A stretch of DNA of 15,712 nucleotides from NCBI GenBank assembly GCA_027673765.1, contig JAQDWB010000030.1, positions 1 to 15,712 of the forward strand, written 5' to 3'. The notes below the pieces were generated by a model that saw only the letters and a list, made by a program, of their open reading frames with translations, had not been told where the DNA came from and did not search any database. Each line of letters starts with the position of its first letter. Positions within the stretch are counted from its first letter, which is position 1. A program made the position numbers and the translations under genes. Positions 1 to 7,680 of this stretch are shown one piece after another. This DNA is from Coriobacteriaceae bacterium AM113-163 (GTDB taxonomy: Bacteria; Actinomycetota; Coriobacteriia; Coriobacteriales; Coriobacteriaceae).

Positions 1-39
1 GCATGCCCCGCCTCTTACACCACATCTCTGCGCGCTACC
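1..39. repeat. Terminal inverted repeat, left copy
   Basis: The first 39 bases are the exact reverse complement of the last 39 bases (15674-15712). The match stops at base 40. The outermost six bases are GCATGC, itself a palindrome, so the repeat could be half of a larger palindrome centred on the window edge. The arm contains no recognisable gene. It may be a dispersed chromosomal repeat at which an assembly broke, the border of an invertible segment, or a true terminus. The identity is certain; the meaning is not. Confidence 0.95.
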
Positions 40-65
40 TTTATGACGCTCGGAATTGACAGAAG

Positions 66-130
66 ATGGCAAATTCAGCCAGATTGCGCTGTTACTAAAC
101 TGGTAACAGTACTCATATTTGCCATTTTTT
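66..130 (+). terminator. Terminator-like nested hairpin, plus strand
   Basis: Outer arms ATGGCAAAT (66-74) and ATTTGCCAT (117-125) pair perfectly. Inside them CTGTTAC (89-95) and GTAACAG (103-109) form a second perfect stem. A run of six T (125-130) follows directly on the plus strand. No plus-strand gene in this window reads into it, so the gene it would serve, if any, lies outside. Confidence 0.4.
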
Positions 131-278
131 GCCCAGAGGGTATCGCAAGGGGGTTGGACAAAGCATCGATCGCCGCCAATTTCTCGATTGGCTGGTTGGG
201 CGGCAATGAAGTTGCGGCGTAATGGGAAGCGTTTCGCGGCCTTTTGGCTAAAACGGCCCCTTTTCCGCCGCGACTCCT

Positions 279-319
279 AAAAAGACGCCGGCGCGCCTTG
301 AGTTGCGGCGCGTCGGCGT
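279..319 (-). terminator. Rho-independent terminator, minus strand
   Basis: Arms at 285-297 and 307-319 pair over 13 positions with a single mismatch. Read on the minus strand the stem is followed at once by TTTTT (283-279), the usual layout of an intrinsic terminator. It lies about 100 nt beyond another minus-strand terminator that serves degV, so it is either a back-up or the end of a separate short transcript. Confidence 0.6.
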
Positions 320-417
320 GATGGCTTTGTTGTGGCTGGGTGTACTTCGGTTGTTCGACGGCTTTGGCATGTCCGATCTTGCCAGGCAAGCCTTGTTACC
401 GTTTAACGTTTGCCCAG

Positions 418-458
418 ATAAAACCTGCCAAAATAAACCTGTCCCTAATTGGCAGGTT
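418..458 (-). terminator. Terminator at the 3' end of degV
   Basis: AACCTGCCA (422-430) and TGGCAGGTT (450-458) are perfect inverted repeats. On the minus strand the second arm runs into TTTTAT. The degV stop codon (445-447) lies in the loop, so the hairpin starts within the last codons of the gene. The stem and T-tract are modest but placed as expected for degV. Confidence 0.55.
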
Positions 459-1305
459 GGTAGCGGGGGCAGTAGCTGATGGCGATGGCGTCGACGCCTA
501 CGTGGGTGGCGATGGTGCAGCCGATGGGGCCGGTGCCGGCATCGGCGTAGTCCTGGCCCGCGAGCGCCTGGCTGACGAGCTCCTGCTCCTCGGCGGCGCC
601 GGTCGTGAGCACGCGCACGCTTGAGCCCGGATGCTCCGCCAAAAATGCGAGGCAATCGGCCATGGTGTTCGCAACGATGCGCTTGGCACCGCGGCCCTTT
701 TTGATGGCCTTGATCTCGCCCGATTTCCACTCCGGCGAAACGGCCAGGCGAATGTTGAGCATCTGCGTCAGCTGGCCGGCGAGCTTGGGGGCGCGGCCGT
801 TTTTGACCAGGTTCTCGAGCGTGCGAGGAATCAGCAGCAGGTGTGCGTCGGGTAGCGTCGCGCGGATCTGCGCCTCGGTCTCGTCCAGGCTGCGACCGTC
901 CTCGCGCATGGCGAGCGCGTACTCCACCAGCAGGCCCTCGGCACCCGAGCCTGTGCGCGAATCGATGCAGCGCACGTCGAGCTCGTGGGTCTCGGCGACC
1001 AGACATGCGTTGGAATAGCAGGCGGACCACTCGCTGCACAGCGAGATGAAGATGGCGTTATCGTGGCCATCGGCGCGCATGCGGTCAAAGAGTGCCTTGA
1101 ACTCGCCGGCGCTCGGCTGCGAGGTGTGCGGCAACTGCTCGGCGCCGGCCATGCGGGTGACGTATTCCTCGGCGGTAATCTGCACCTGGTCGAGCAGGTC
1201 CTCGCCCTCGATAATCACATGCAGCGGAATCACGTAAATGCCGAGCTCTTGGGCGCGGGCGGGGGAGATGTCCGACGTGGAGTCGGTTATGATGGCAAAA
1301 GACAT
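445..1305 (-). CDS. DegV family fatty-acid-binding protein
   Basis: This is a 286-residue DegV-family protein, the usual length for the family. DegV/FakB proteins bind a fatty acid and, where a FakA kinase is present, present it for phosphorylation so that it can enter phospholipid synthesis; they are cytoplasmic. Visible family marks are the N-terminal TDSTSDIS (7-14), TSQPS (61-65), the acyl-binding region around ISLCSEWSACYSNA (87-100), DSRTGSG (115-121), the segment LENLVKNGRAPKLAGQL (163-179) and the C-terminal GCTIATHVGVDA with H268. The start at 1305 is chosen over one 19 codons upstream because AAAGGTG lies about 8 nt before it and the protein then begins with the typical MxxAIITDST. 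No fakA gene is nearby, and the neighbours do not narrow its ligand. It diverges from the HAD gene at 1462. Confidence 0.93.
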   Translation of the reverse strand: MSFAIITDSTSDISPARAQELGIYVIPLHVIIEGEDLLDQVQITAEEYVTRMAGAEQLPHTSQPSAGEFKALFDRMRADGHDNAIFISLCSEWSACYSNACLVAETHELDVRCIDSRTGSGAEGLLVEYALAMREDGRSLDETEAQIRATLPDAHLLLIPRTLENLVKNGRAPKLAGQLTQMLNIRLAVSPEWKSGEIKAIKKGRGAKRIVANTMADCLAFLAEHPGSSVRVLTTGAAEEQELVSQALAGQDYADAGTGPIGCTIATHVGVDAIAISYCPRYQPAN

Positions 1306-1461
1306 AATTGCACCTTTCGTTGGGGCGCGGCAGCGCCGCCTTCTGAAAGCAAAGTGCGACAAGTATAGTGGAGTTGCTCTACATTGCTAGGTTCAATTGT
1401 TGAATAGTCAACAGTTTGAAGCGGTGGTGTGGAAATCATCAACTGGGGAAGAGGGGTGCCG
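1306..1461. promoter_or_regulatory. Divergent intergenic region between degV and the HAD gene
   Basis: Both flanking genes must be transcribed from here. On the minus strand TATACT (1367-1362) is a good -10 hexamer for degV, about 55 nt before its start, but the -35 at 17 nt is poor (TAGCAA). Small dyads occur at GTTGA-ATAG-TCAAC (about 1399-1412) and GCGGC-AGC-GCCGC in the degV leader. I could not pick a convincing plus-strand promoter. Confidence 0.35.
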
Positions 1462-2124
1462 ATGGCGGCATTGCAACTTTGCGAGCGGCCGGTTGTGCTG
1501 TTCGATTTTGACGGCACGGTGGCCGATACGGGTCGGGCAGTGATGACCTCGACGCGCAAGACGCTGGCTGCGCGCGGGTTTTCGGAGGCGCGGATGGGTG
1601 ACCTGCGCCGCATGATCGGGCCTCCGCTGTGGAAGAGCTTCCACGACTTTTACGGCTTTACGCGCGAGGAGGCTCTCGTGGTGGCCGACGAGTACCGTGC
1701 CTTTTTTGACGAGCTAGGACCGGAAGAGTACCCAGTGTTCGATGGGATCCCCGAGCTGCTCGACGGGCTGGCCGCCCAGGGCAAGCGTATGGCCGTGGCG
1801 ACGTCTCGCATGGAGGCGAAGTGTATTGACATGGTGCATGAGCTGGGGCTTTGCCAGTTCGAAGCCGTGGTTGGCATGAATCCGCCTCAGGGACGCGAGA
1901 CCAAGGCCGATTCGGTCCGCGACGCCCTGGCGGCGCTTGGCGCGACTGCCGACGAGGCCGTGATGATTGGCGACCGTTTTAACGATGTGGAGGGCGCGCA
2001 CGCGATGGGCGTGCCGTGCGTCGGCATCTATTCGGGCGCAGCGGCGCCGGGTGAGCATGAGGCCGCGGGCGCCGATGCGGTGGTGCACTCGGTGGCCGAG
2101 CTTGCTAAACTTTTCGCTATATAA
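1462..2124 (+). CDS. HAD superfamily hydrolase, phosphoglycolate phosphatase-like
   Basis: This 220-residue protein is a subfamily IA haloacid-dehalogenase phosphatase. Motif I is DFDGT with nucleophile D15 and acid D17, motif II is VATSR (112-116), motif III uses K148 in ETKADS, and motif IV is MIGDRFNDVEGA with D171 and D175. Between motifs I and II lies a helical C1 cap (about 22-95). The fold resembles phosphoglycolate phosphatase and PpaX, but the substrate cannot be read from sequence. An upstream GTG at 1429 is possible, yet the ATG at 1462 has GAGGGG at a proper distance and puts motif I at the usual place. The dipeptidase gene starts 54 nt downstream with no terminator between, so the two probably share a transcript. 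Confidence 0.9.
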   Translation: MAALQLCERPVVLFDFDGTVADTGRAVMTSTRKTLAARGFSEARMGDLRRMIGPPLWKSFHDFYGFTREEALVVADEYRAFFDELGPEEYPVFDGIPELLDGLAAQGKRMAVATSRMEAKCIDMVHELGLCQFEAVVGMNPPQGRETKADSVRDALAALGATADEAVMIGDRFNDVEGAHAMGVPCVGIYSGAAAPGEHEAAGADAVVHSVAELAKLFAI

Positions 2125-2178
2125 GTATGTGATGTGAGGGGCAGGCACGCTCGCCGCTCATTGGTAAGGAGGTCGTCC

Positions 2179-3615
2179 ATGAATCAGGTGGAGCAGAGCG
2201 TCGCTGAGTATGTCGACGAGGTCTGGGAGGATGTCGTCGCCGATATTGAGCAGCTGGTGAGTTATCCGTCCGTGGCAGTTTCTGCCGATGCGGAGCCCGG
2301 CGCGCCGTTTGGCCGCCCGGTCCGTGACGCGCTCGATTGCGCGCTCGGCATTGCGCAAAAGCTCGGCTACCAGACGAGCGACGACGAGGGCTATGTGGGC
2401 ATTGCCGATATCCCGGGCCGCGGCGACAAGCAGCTCGCGACCATTTGCCATGTGGACGTGGTGCCCGCCGGCCCCGGCTGGAACACCGACCCGTTTGCGA
2501 TGGAGCGTCGCGAGGGCTGGCTGCTTGGCCGCGGCGTTATCGACGACAAGGGTCCTGCCGTGCTGTCACTCTACGCCGGTGCCTATCTGCTCAAGCACGG
2601 TATTACCCCACGCTACACCTTCCGCGCGCTGCTGGGCTGCGATGAGGAAGTGGGCATGTCCGACGTTCACCATTATCTGGAGAACCACGCGAACCCCGAC
2701 TTTCTGTTTACGCCCGATGCCGAGTTCCCGGTCTGCAATGCCGAGAAGGGTCAGTTTGGGGCGACGTTTGTGAGCTCCAAGATCGACGGCGGGCGCATCG
2801 TGTCGTGGAGTGGTGCCGAGGCGAGCAACGCCATTCCGTCGCAGTCTATTTGCGAGCTTGCGATTGCCGCCGATGAGCTGCCTGCCCCGGTCGAGAACGC
2901 TGACCGCCTGGAGATCACAGCACTCGATAACGGGCATGCGCAGATTTTCGCCCACGGTATTGGTGGCCATGCTTCAATGCCCGAGGGCACTATCAATGCC
3001 GTCGGTCTGATCGTGGCGTATCTGCGCGAGGCCGAGGACACGTTTGGCGCCCGTGACGAGCGCTTGCTGACGCCTGCCGAGCACGAGTTCGTCAAATTCT
3101 TGGCCTTTGTGCACGCGGATGCCTATGGTCGCGGCTTGGGAATCGATGCGACGAACGCGGCGTTTGGCCCGCTCACGTGCAACCCCGGCGTCATCCGCGT
3201 GGTGGATGGCCACATTGAGCAGGTCATTGACGTGCGTTTCCCCGACAGCACGAGTGCCGATACCATCCGCGAGCAGCTCGAGCCGCTCGTGGGCCGCTTT
3301 GGCGTGACGTGCCGTGTGGGTCGTGCCAAGGTGCCGTTCTCGGTCTCTGCCGACGATCCGGCCGTGAAGGCGCTTATCGATACCTATAACGAGTTTACGG
3401 GCAAGCATGCTGAGCCCTTTGCCATGGGCGGCGGCACGTACGCGCGCAACTTTGCCCGCGCCGTGTCGTTTGGCCCCGAGGAGACCGGCCTGGAGCTGCC
3501 CGCGTGGGGCGGCCAGATGCACGGCCCCAACGAGTGCGCCAACGAGGAACAGCTCAAGCAGGCGCTCAAGATTTATATCGTGGCGATCCTCCGTTTGAAT
3601 GAATTAGAGCTTTAA
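2179..3615 (+). CDS. pepV: M20 family dipeptidase, PepV/Sapep type
   Basis: This 478-residue cytoplasmic metallopeptidase of family M20 probably cleaves dipeptides, completing the breakdown of imported or internal peptides. The two-metal site typical of PepV is visible: H91 and D93 in HVDVVPAGPGW, D122 in GVIDDKGPA, the E156-E157 pair in GCDEEVGM, D180 in PDAEFPVCNAEKG, and H448 near the C-terminus in QMHGPNE. The PDAEFPxxxxEKG segment separates PepV/Sapep from other M20 enzymes. The lid domain occupies roughly the middle third. The start at 2179 is preceded by a full AAGGAGGT ribosome site; the longer GTG frame from 2134 has none. It follows the HAD gene and ends at a large hairpin. Lactobacillus-type PepV uses zinc and Sapep manganese; which applies here is unknown. 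Confidence 0.92.
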   Translation: MNQVEQSVAEYVDEVWEDVVADIEQLVSYPSVAVSADAEPGAPFGRPVRDALDCALGIAQKLGYQTSDDEGYVGIADIPGRGDKQLATICHVDVVPAGPGWNTDPFAMERREGWLLGRGVIDDKGPAVLSLYAGAYLLKHGITPRYTFRALLGCDEEVGMSDVHHYLENHANPDFLFTPDAEFPVCNAEKGQFGATFVSSKIDGGRIVSWSGAEASNAIPSQSICELAIAADELPAPVENADRLEITALDNGHAQIFAHGIGGHASMPEGTINAVGLIVAYLREAEDTFGARDERLLTPAEHEFVKFLAFVHADAYGRGLGIDATNAAFGPLTCNPGVIRVVDGHIEQVIDVRFPDSTSADTIREQLEPLVGRFGVTCRVGRAKVPFSVSADDPAVKALIDTYNEFTGKHAEPFAMGGGTYARNFARAVSFGPEETGLELPAWGGQMHGPNECANEEQLKQALKIYIVAILRLNELEL

Positions 3616-3636
3616 GGTTTCGCGGTTTCCCAATCT

Positions 3637-3715
3637 AAGTTGCGGTGGAATAGTTCCTAAAATGGGCCATTTGATGGCCAAGCAGGAACTATTTCACCGC
3701 AACTTTGTTTTTATT
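3637..3715 (+). terminator. Compound hairpin terminator after pepV
   Basis: Two 22-nt arms (3637-3658 and 3684-3705) match at all positions but one, and that one is a G-U pair when read as plus-strand RNA (G3648 with T3694). The 25-nt loop holds a second perfect hairpin, GGCCAT (3665-3670) against ATGGCC (3674-3679). A T-rich tail (TTTGTTTTT) follows on the plus side only. The position after pepV fits an intrinsic terminator, though the stem is much longer than needed, and the element may belong to a dispersed palindromic repeat family. Confidence 0.75.
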
Positions 3716-3908
3716 GGTGTAAAAGGTGCGCCATGCTTGGGTGGGGATTGTTATCCGTTTGTAAAGGCTGGACAGAGCTTGCGGTAAGGGTCTATCAGAT
3801 GCCCGTAAAAAACCGCAGTTGGCGCGGGCGCTGCCCGGTCGGGGCCGTATCTTTCCAAACAGCAAAGCGGGCAGGGTGCCCGCGAGTCGCATGTATGAAA
3901 GGAAGATC
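3716..3908 (+). promoter_or_regulatory. Upstream region and leader of pstS
   Basis: This stretch must carry the promoter of the phosphate operon. I see no clear consensus -35/-10 pair and no PHO box that I can defend. Two GC-rich hairpins lie in the likely leader: CGGGC-GCT-GCCCG (3825-3837), and a perfect 7-bp stem GCGGGCA-GGG-TGCCCGC (3867-3883) ending 13 nt before the ribosome site GAAAGGAAG. Neither is followed by a T-run, so they look like mRNA-stabilising or translational elements rather than terminators. Confidence 0.4.
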
Positions 3909-4847
3909 ATGCTCGATCAGGCTTATTCTCGTCGTCAGTTCCTCGGCCTCGCTGGTGGTCTTGCCAGCATCGTCGGTCTCGGTCTCGTTGGTTGCGGCGG
4001 CTCCAACGCCGCCAACACCGCTGCTGAGGACAGCGCCGCTGCTGCCGAGTCCGTCTCGGGCGAGGTGACCTACGACGGCGCTTCCTCGTTCCAGGCTCTC
4101 GTCGAGACTGCTGCCGAGAAGTTCATGGATGCCAACCCGGACGTCTCCGTCTCTGGCTCGGGTAACGGTTCGGGCAAGGGCCTGACCGCTGTCGCCGCCG
4201 GCACCGTCACTATCGGTAACTCCGACGTCTTCGCCGAGACCAAGCTCGAGGCCGACCAGGTCAAGAACCTCGTCGACCACGAGGTCGCCGTCGTGGGCAT
4301 GGGCCCCGTCGTCTCCAAGAACGTCAAGGTCGACGACCTGTCCCTCGAGCAGCTCAAGGGTATCTTCTCCGGCCAGATCACCAACTGGAAGGAGGTCGGC
4401 GGCGACGACGCCAAGATCGTCGTTCTCAACCGCAAGGCCGGCTCCGGCACCCGCGCCACCTTCGAGGCCGCCGTCTTTGGCGACGAGGCCGTCGACTTTA
4501 AGGGCGACGCCGAGCTCGACAAGTCCGGCGATGTCCAGACTCAGATGGGCAGCACCGACAATGCCATCTCCTACCTCGACTTCTCGCACTTCGACGACTC
4601 CAAGTTCAACGCCATCAAGGTCGAGGGCGTGGAGCCCAAGAGCGCAAACGTCACCGACGACTCCTTCAAGATCTGGGCGACCGAGCACATGTACTGCTCC
4701 AAGGACGCCGACGAGGCCACCAAGGCCTTCCTGGAGTTCATGCTTTCCGACGACGTCCAGGGCAAGCTCGTCGAGGAGCAGGGCTTCATTCCCGTCTCTG
4801 CCATGAAGGTCGTCAAGGACGCCAGCGGCAAGGTCTCCGCTAAATAA
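3909..4847 (+). CDS. pstS: Phosphate ABC transporter substrate-binding lipoprotein PstS
   Basis: This 312-residue protein is the extracellular phosphate receptor that delivers phosphate to PstC/PstA. It begins with a twin-arginine-like signal, SRRQFLG (7-13), followed by a hydrophobic stretch and the lipobox LVGC with lipid-anchored C29, so it is probably a Tat-exported lipoprotein. A short Ala/Ser linker follows. PstS marks are DGASSF (56-61), GSGNGSGKG (83-91), GIFSGQITNWKEVGG (151-165) and RKAGSGTRATFE (175-186). Starts further upstream give extra residues before the signal and lack a good ribosome site; ATG 3909 has GGAAG just before it. Codon choice is strongly biased to C- and G-ending codons, more than in the neighbours, consistent with high expression. 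pstC begins 24 nt after the stop. Confidence 0.95.
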   Translation: MLDQAYSRRQFLGLAGGLASIVGLGLVGCGGSNAANTAAEDSAAAAESVSGEVTYDGASSFQALVETAAEKFMDANPDVSVSGSGNGSGKGLTAVAAGTVTIGNSDVFAETKLEADQVKNLVDHEVAVVGMGPVVSKNVKVDDLSLEQLKGIFSGQITNWKEVGGDDAKIVVLNRKAGSGTRATFEAAVFGDEAVDFKGDAELDKSGDVQTQMGSTDNAISYLDFSHFDDSKFNAIKVEGVEPKSANVTDDSFKIWATEHMYCSKDADEATKAFLEFMLSDDVQGKLVEEQGFIPVSAMKVVKDASGKVSAK

Positions 4848-4871
4848 GTAATCGCCCCGGAAAGGTTTGCA

Positions 4872-5780
4872 ATGGCAAAACAGCTGCCAAAGCGCGACCT
4901 TGAGAACGTAGGCCTGGGCGTCACGGGCGCGTGCGTAGCGCTCGTGACGCTTGTCGTTGCCGCGCTCATCTTTATGGTCGCCCAAAAGGGCCTCTCGGCA
5001 TTTGTTAAGGACGGCGTTTCGGTCGTCGAGTTCTTCACCGGCACCAAGTGGGACCTGGCCAACACGGCCGAAAACGGCCTGCCCTATACCGGCGCCCTGC
5101 CTCTGATCATCACCTCGTTTGCGGTCATGGTGCTCTCCACGCTCATCGCGCTGCCCATCGCCATCGGCTCTGCCATCTTTGCGGTCGAGATTAGCCCTAA
5201 GTTTGGCTCCAAGGTCTTTCAGCCGCTTATTGAGCTTTTGACCGGCATTCCCTCGGTCGTCTTTGGCCTGATCGGTTTTCACGTGGTCGTCGGCCTTATG
5301 AAGAGCGTTTTCCACGTGAGCACGGGTCTGGGTATCTTGCCCGGCGCTATCGTGCTGGCAGTCATGATTCTGCCGACGATGACCACGCTTTCGGTCGATG
5401 GCCTGCGCGCCGTGCCCGATAGCTACCGCCAGGGTTCGCTCGCGCTGGGCTACACCCGCTGGCAGACCATCTGGCACGTGGTGCTCAAGTCCGCCATGCC
5501 CTCGCTCATGACCGCAGTCATCCTTGGCATGACCCGCGCCTTTGGCGAGACGCTCGCCGTGCGCATGGTCATTGGCGGCATCGAGGCCATGCCGACGTCG
5601 CTGCTGTCGCCGGCGTCTACCATCACCACCACGCTCACCACGTCCATGGCGGTCTATGCCGAGGGCTCGGCCCAGGACGACATCCTGTGGGCGCTCGGCC
5701 TGCTGCTGATGGGCATGAGCCTCATCTTTATCCTGATCATCCATCTCATTGGCCGCAAGGGGGCGAAGGCTCGTGGCTAG
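4872..5780 (+). CDS. pstC: Phosphate ABC transporter permease PstC
   Basis: This 302-residue inner-membrane permease forms the phosphate channel together with PstA. Hydrophobic segments typical of a six-helix PstC are visible at about 15-37, 76-105, 118-143, 155-175, 209-235 and 270-294. The cytoplasmic coupling loop that contacts the ATPase is at about 185-210 (YRQGSLALGYTRWQTIWHVVL), followed by FGETLAVRMVIGG (224-236), a strong PstC signature. The ATG has GGAAAGG about 7 nt upstream. The 3' end overlaps the start of pstA by 8 nt, implying coupled translation. Confidence 0.94.
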   Translation: MAKQLPKRDLENVGLGVTGACVALVTLVVAALIFMVAQKGLSAFVKDGVSVVEFFTGTKWDLANTAENGLPYTGALPLIITSFAVMVLSTLIALPIAIGSAIFAVEISPKFGSKVFQPLIELLTGIPSVVFGLIGFHVVVGLMKSVFHVSTGLGILPGAIVLAVMILPTMTTLSVDGLRAVPDSYRQGSLALGYTRWQTIWHVVLKSAMPSLMTAVILGMTRAFGETLAVRMVIGGIEAMPTSLLSPASTITTTLTTSMAVYAEGSAQDDILWALGLLLMGMSLIFILIIHLIGRKGAKARG

Positions 5781-6699
5781 CACGCGCATCCATATCGACG
5801 AGGCGAGACTCGGGCGTGTCCAAAGGCAAGACCGTATCGCCACGGGCGTGCTGACGGCGATTGTCGCCATCGTCATGCTTATCGTCGTCTCCATGGTGGC
5901 CTACATCCTGTTCGAGGGTATCTCGACGCTGTTCCAGCCGGGCTTTCTCACGCAGCCCGCACGCGCCAACGGAACGCAGGGCGGCGTGCTCTACCAGCTG
6001 TTCGACTCGTTCTATCTGCTGCTGATTACCCTGATCATCTCGGTGCCCATCAGCCTGGGCGGCGCGGTCTTCCTAGTTGAATACGCGCCCGACGGTCCCA
6101 TTCGCGACATCGCCTCGACCGCCATCGAGACGTTGTCTTCGCTGCCCTCCATCGTCGTCGGCATGTTCGGCTTTCTGGTGTTCTCGGTGCAGCTGGGCTG
6201 GAAGTACTCCATCATCTCCGGCGCCGTCGCGCTCACCATGTTCAACATCCCCATCCTGGTGCGCGTGATTCAGCAGGCGCTCGAGGACGTGCCGCAGGCC
6301 CAGCGCGATGCGTGCCTGGCCATGGGCCTCACTCGCTGGGAGGCCACACTGCACATCCTGATTCCCGAGGCCATGCCCGCCATCGTGACCGGCATCGTGC
6401 TTTCGGCCGGCCGCGTGTTTGGCGAGGCCGCGGCGCTGCTCTTTACCTCGGGCATGAGCTCGCCGGTTCGCCTGAACTTCTTGAGCTTTAACCTGTCGAG
6501 CCCCACCTGCGCCTGGAACGTGTTCCGTCCCGGCGAGTCGCTGGCCGTGCACATCTACAAGATCTATGGCGAGGGCAGCCCCGAGGCCCAGCAGATCGTC
6601 TGGGGCACCGCGGCACTGCTGATGATTTGCGTGCTGCTGTTTAACGTAGTCGCCCGTATCGTAGGCAAGCAACTGGCAAGGAGGATGACGGCCGAATGA
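5773..6699 (+). CDS. pstA: Phosphate ABC transporter permease PstA
   Basis: This 308-residue membrane protein is the second half of the phosphate channel. It has a first transmembrane helix at about 24-47, an external loop, and further helices from about 78. The coupling loop is at about 176-202 (AQRDACLAMGLTRWEATLHIL), followed by GRVFGEAAALLFTSGM (213-228), the PstA counterpart of the PstC signature. The start is taken as GTG 5773, which lies inside the end of pstC, because AAGGGGG stands at a suitable distance; a TTG eight codons upstream fits less well. The stop overlaps the pstB start as ATGA. Confidence 0.92.
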   Translation: MASTRIHIDEARLGRVQRQDRIATGVLTAIVAIVMLIVVSMVAYILFEGISTLFQPGFLTQPARANGTQGGVLYQLFDSFYLLLITLIISVPISLGGAVFLVEYAPDGPIRDIASTAIETLSSLPSIVVGMFGFLVFSVQLGWKYSIISGAVALTMFNIPILVRVIQQALEDVPQAQRDACLAMGLTRWEATLHILIPEAMPAIVTGIVLSAGRVFGEAAALLFTSGMSSPVRLNFLSFNLSSPTCAWNVFRPGESLAVHIYKIYGEGSPEAQQIVWGTAALLMICVLLFNVVARIVGKQLARRMTAE

Positions 6700-7568
6700 G
6701 CGAGATGAATGCGACGCCCGCAACCGAGGCGGCATCGTCCGACACCCAGGACTTTTTGTCGAGCGTGGGGGAGAGCGAGAAACGTGTTCGCGTGAGCGGC
6801 AAGGCCGTGAGCGACGAGGTCGTGGTCTCCACCAAGGACGTCAATGTGTACTATGGCGACCACCATGCGCTGCACAATACGTCGCTCGACTTCCACAAGG
6901 GTGAGATCACGGCGCTCATCGGGCCTTCGGGCTGTGGCAAGTCGACCTTTTTGCGTAGCCTCAACCTAATGAATCGCGAGATTCGCGGTTGCCGCGTGGA
7001 GGGTGAGATCAACTACCGCGGGCGCAACGTGAACACCAAGACCGAGAACACCTACGAGCTGCGTCGCTCCATTGGCATGGTGTTTCAGCAGCCCAATCCG
7101 TTCCGCAAGTCCATTCGCGACAACATCACCTTTGCGCCCAAGCGCCACGGCATCACCGACCGTGACGAGCTCGACCGCATGGTCGAGGAAAGTCTGCGCG
7201 GTGCCGCGCTGTGGGACGAGGTCAAAGACAAGCTCGACAAGAGCGCCTACGCGCTTTCGGGCGGTCAGCAGCAGCGTCTGTGCATTGCGCGCACGCTGGC
7301 GCTCAACCCCGACGTGATCCTGTTCGACGAGCCCTGCTCGGCGCTCGACCCCATCTCGACGTTGGCGATCGAGGACCTGATGTCGTCGATCGTTGCCGAC
7401 CGTGCCATCGTCATCGTGACGCACAACATGGAGCAGGCGTCGCGCGTGTCCAACCGCACGGCGTTCTTCTACATGGGCGATATGGTCGAGTACGACGAGA
7501 CCGACGAGATTTTCCAACGGCCCAAGGATAAGCGGCTGAATGATTACCTCACCGGTATGTTCTCCTAG
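6696..7568 (+). CDS. pstB: Phosphate ABC transporter ATP-binding protein PstB
   Basis: This 290-residue ATPase powers phosphate import on the cytoplasmic face of PstC/PstA. Walker A is GPSGCGKST (76-84), the Q-loop is MVFQQPNPF (128-136), the ABC signature LSGGQQQRL (187-195), Walker B VILFDE (207-212) and the switch histidine H243 in VTHN. About 40 residues precede the usual PstB start, a polar Ser/Glu-rich extension; standard PstB proteins are near 250 residues. The ATG overlaps the pstA stop by 4 nt, with AAGGAGG somewhat far upstream (about 11 nt). The gene is followed by a strong terminator, and no phoU follows, although phoU commonly ends pst operons. Confidence 0.95.
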   Translation: MSEMNATPATEAASSDTQDFLSSVGESEKRVRVSGKAVSDEVVVSTKDVNVYYGDHHALHNTSLDFHKGEITALIGPSGCGKSTFLRSLNLMNREIRGCRVEGEINYRGRNVNTKTENTYELRRSIGMVFQQPNPFRKSIRDNITFAPKRHGITDRDELDRMVEESLRGAALWDEVKDKLDKSAYALSGGQQQRLCIARTLALNPDVILFDEPCSALDPISTLAIEDLMSSIVADRAIVIVTHNMEQASRVSNRTAFFYMGDMVEYDETDEIFQRPKDKRLNDYLTGMFS

Positions 7569-7623
7569 TCCGGGACATGCTTGAGGCCCGCGGCGGCCAC
7601 GGTTGTCGTGGGACTGATTGGAG

Positions 7624-7662
7624 AGGCGGGTCATCTCTTTTGCGAGATGGCCCGCCTTTTTG
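7624..7662 (+). terminator. Rho-independent terminator of the pst operon
   Basis: Arms 7624-7637 and 7644-7657 form a 14-bp stem with one G-U pair and a 6-nt loop (TTTTGC), followed by TTTTT. It stands 56 nt after the pstB stop and separates the phosphate operon from the ABC-F gene. Confidence 0.88.
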
Positions 7663-7680
7663 CTCTGCGACCGAAACGAC

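Larger units (their letters stand above)
40..444. other. Intergenic region without a supported gene, hairpin-rich
   Basis: Open frames exist here, but none has a credible start with a ribosome site, a recognisable motif, or codon use like the real genes nearby. The stretch holds three terminator-like hairpins (listed separately) and smaller dyads: a perfect 6-bp dyad with a 1-nt loop at 378-390 (CTTGCC-A-GGCAAG) and CCAAT/ATTGG near 175-190. It is the 3' side of the minus-strand degV gene. A short RNA between the two minus-strand terminators is possible but not shown. Confidence 0.6.

Noticed and set aside
320..420. Possible tRNA near GTTCGAC
   Set aside because: No acceptor stem, anticodon arm or proper T-arm can be built around it.
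248..1039. Long Arg/Ala-rich frame overlapping degV on the same strand
   Set aside because: It is an out-of-frame shadow of degV, very arginine-rich, without a ribosome site or motif.
3716..3908. PHO box upstream of pstS
   Set aside because: I found no pair of direct repeats resembling a PhoB or PhoP site that I could defend.
3795..5894. 699-codon open frame antisense to pstS/pstC
   Set aside because: It mirrors the codon pattern of the real genes in a high-GC genome, is low complexity (Asp/Gly/Leu/His-rich) and has no family motifs, while the opposite strand encodes clear PstS and PstC.
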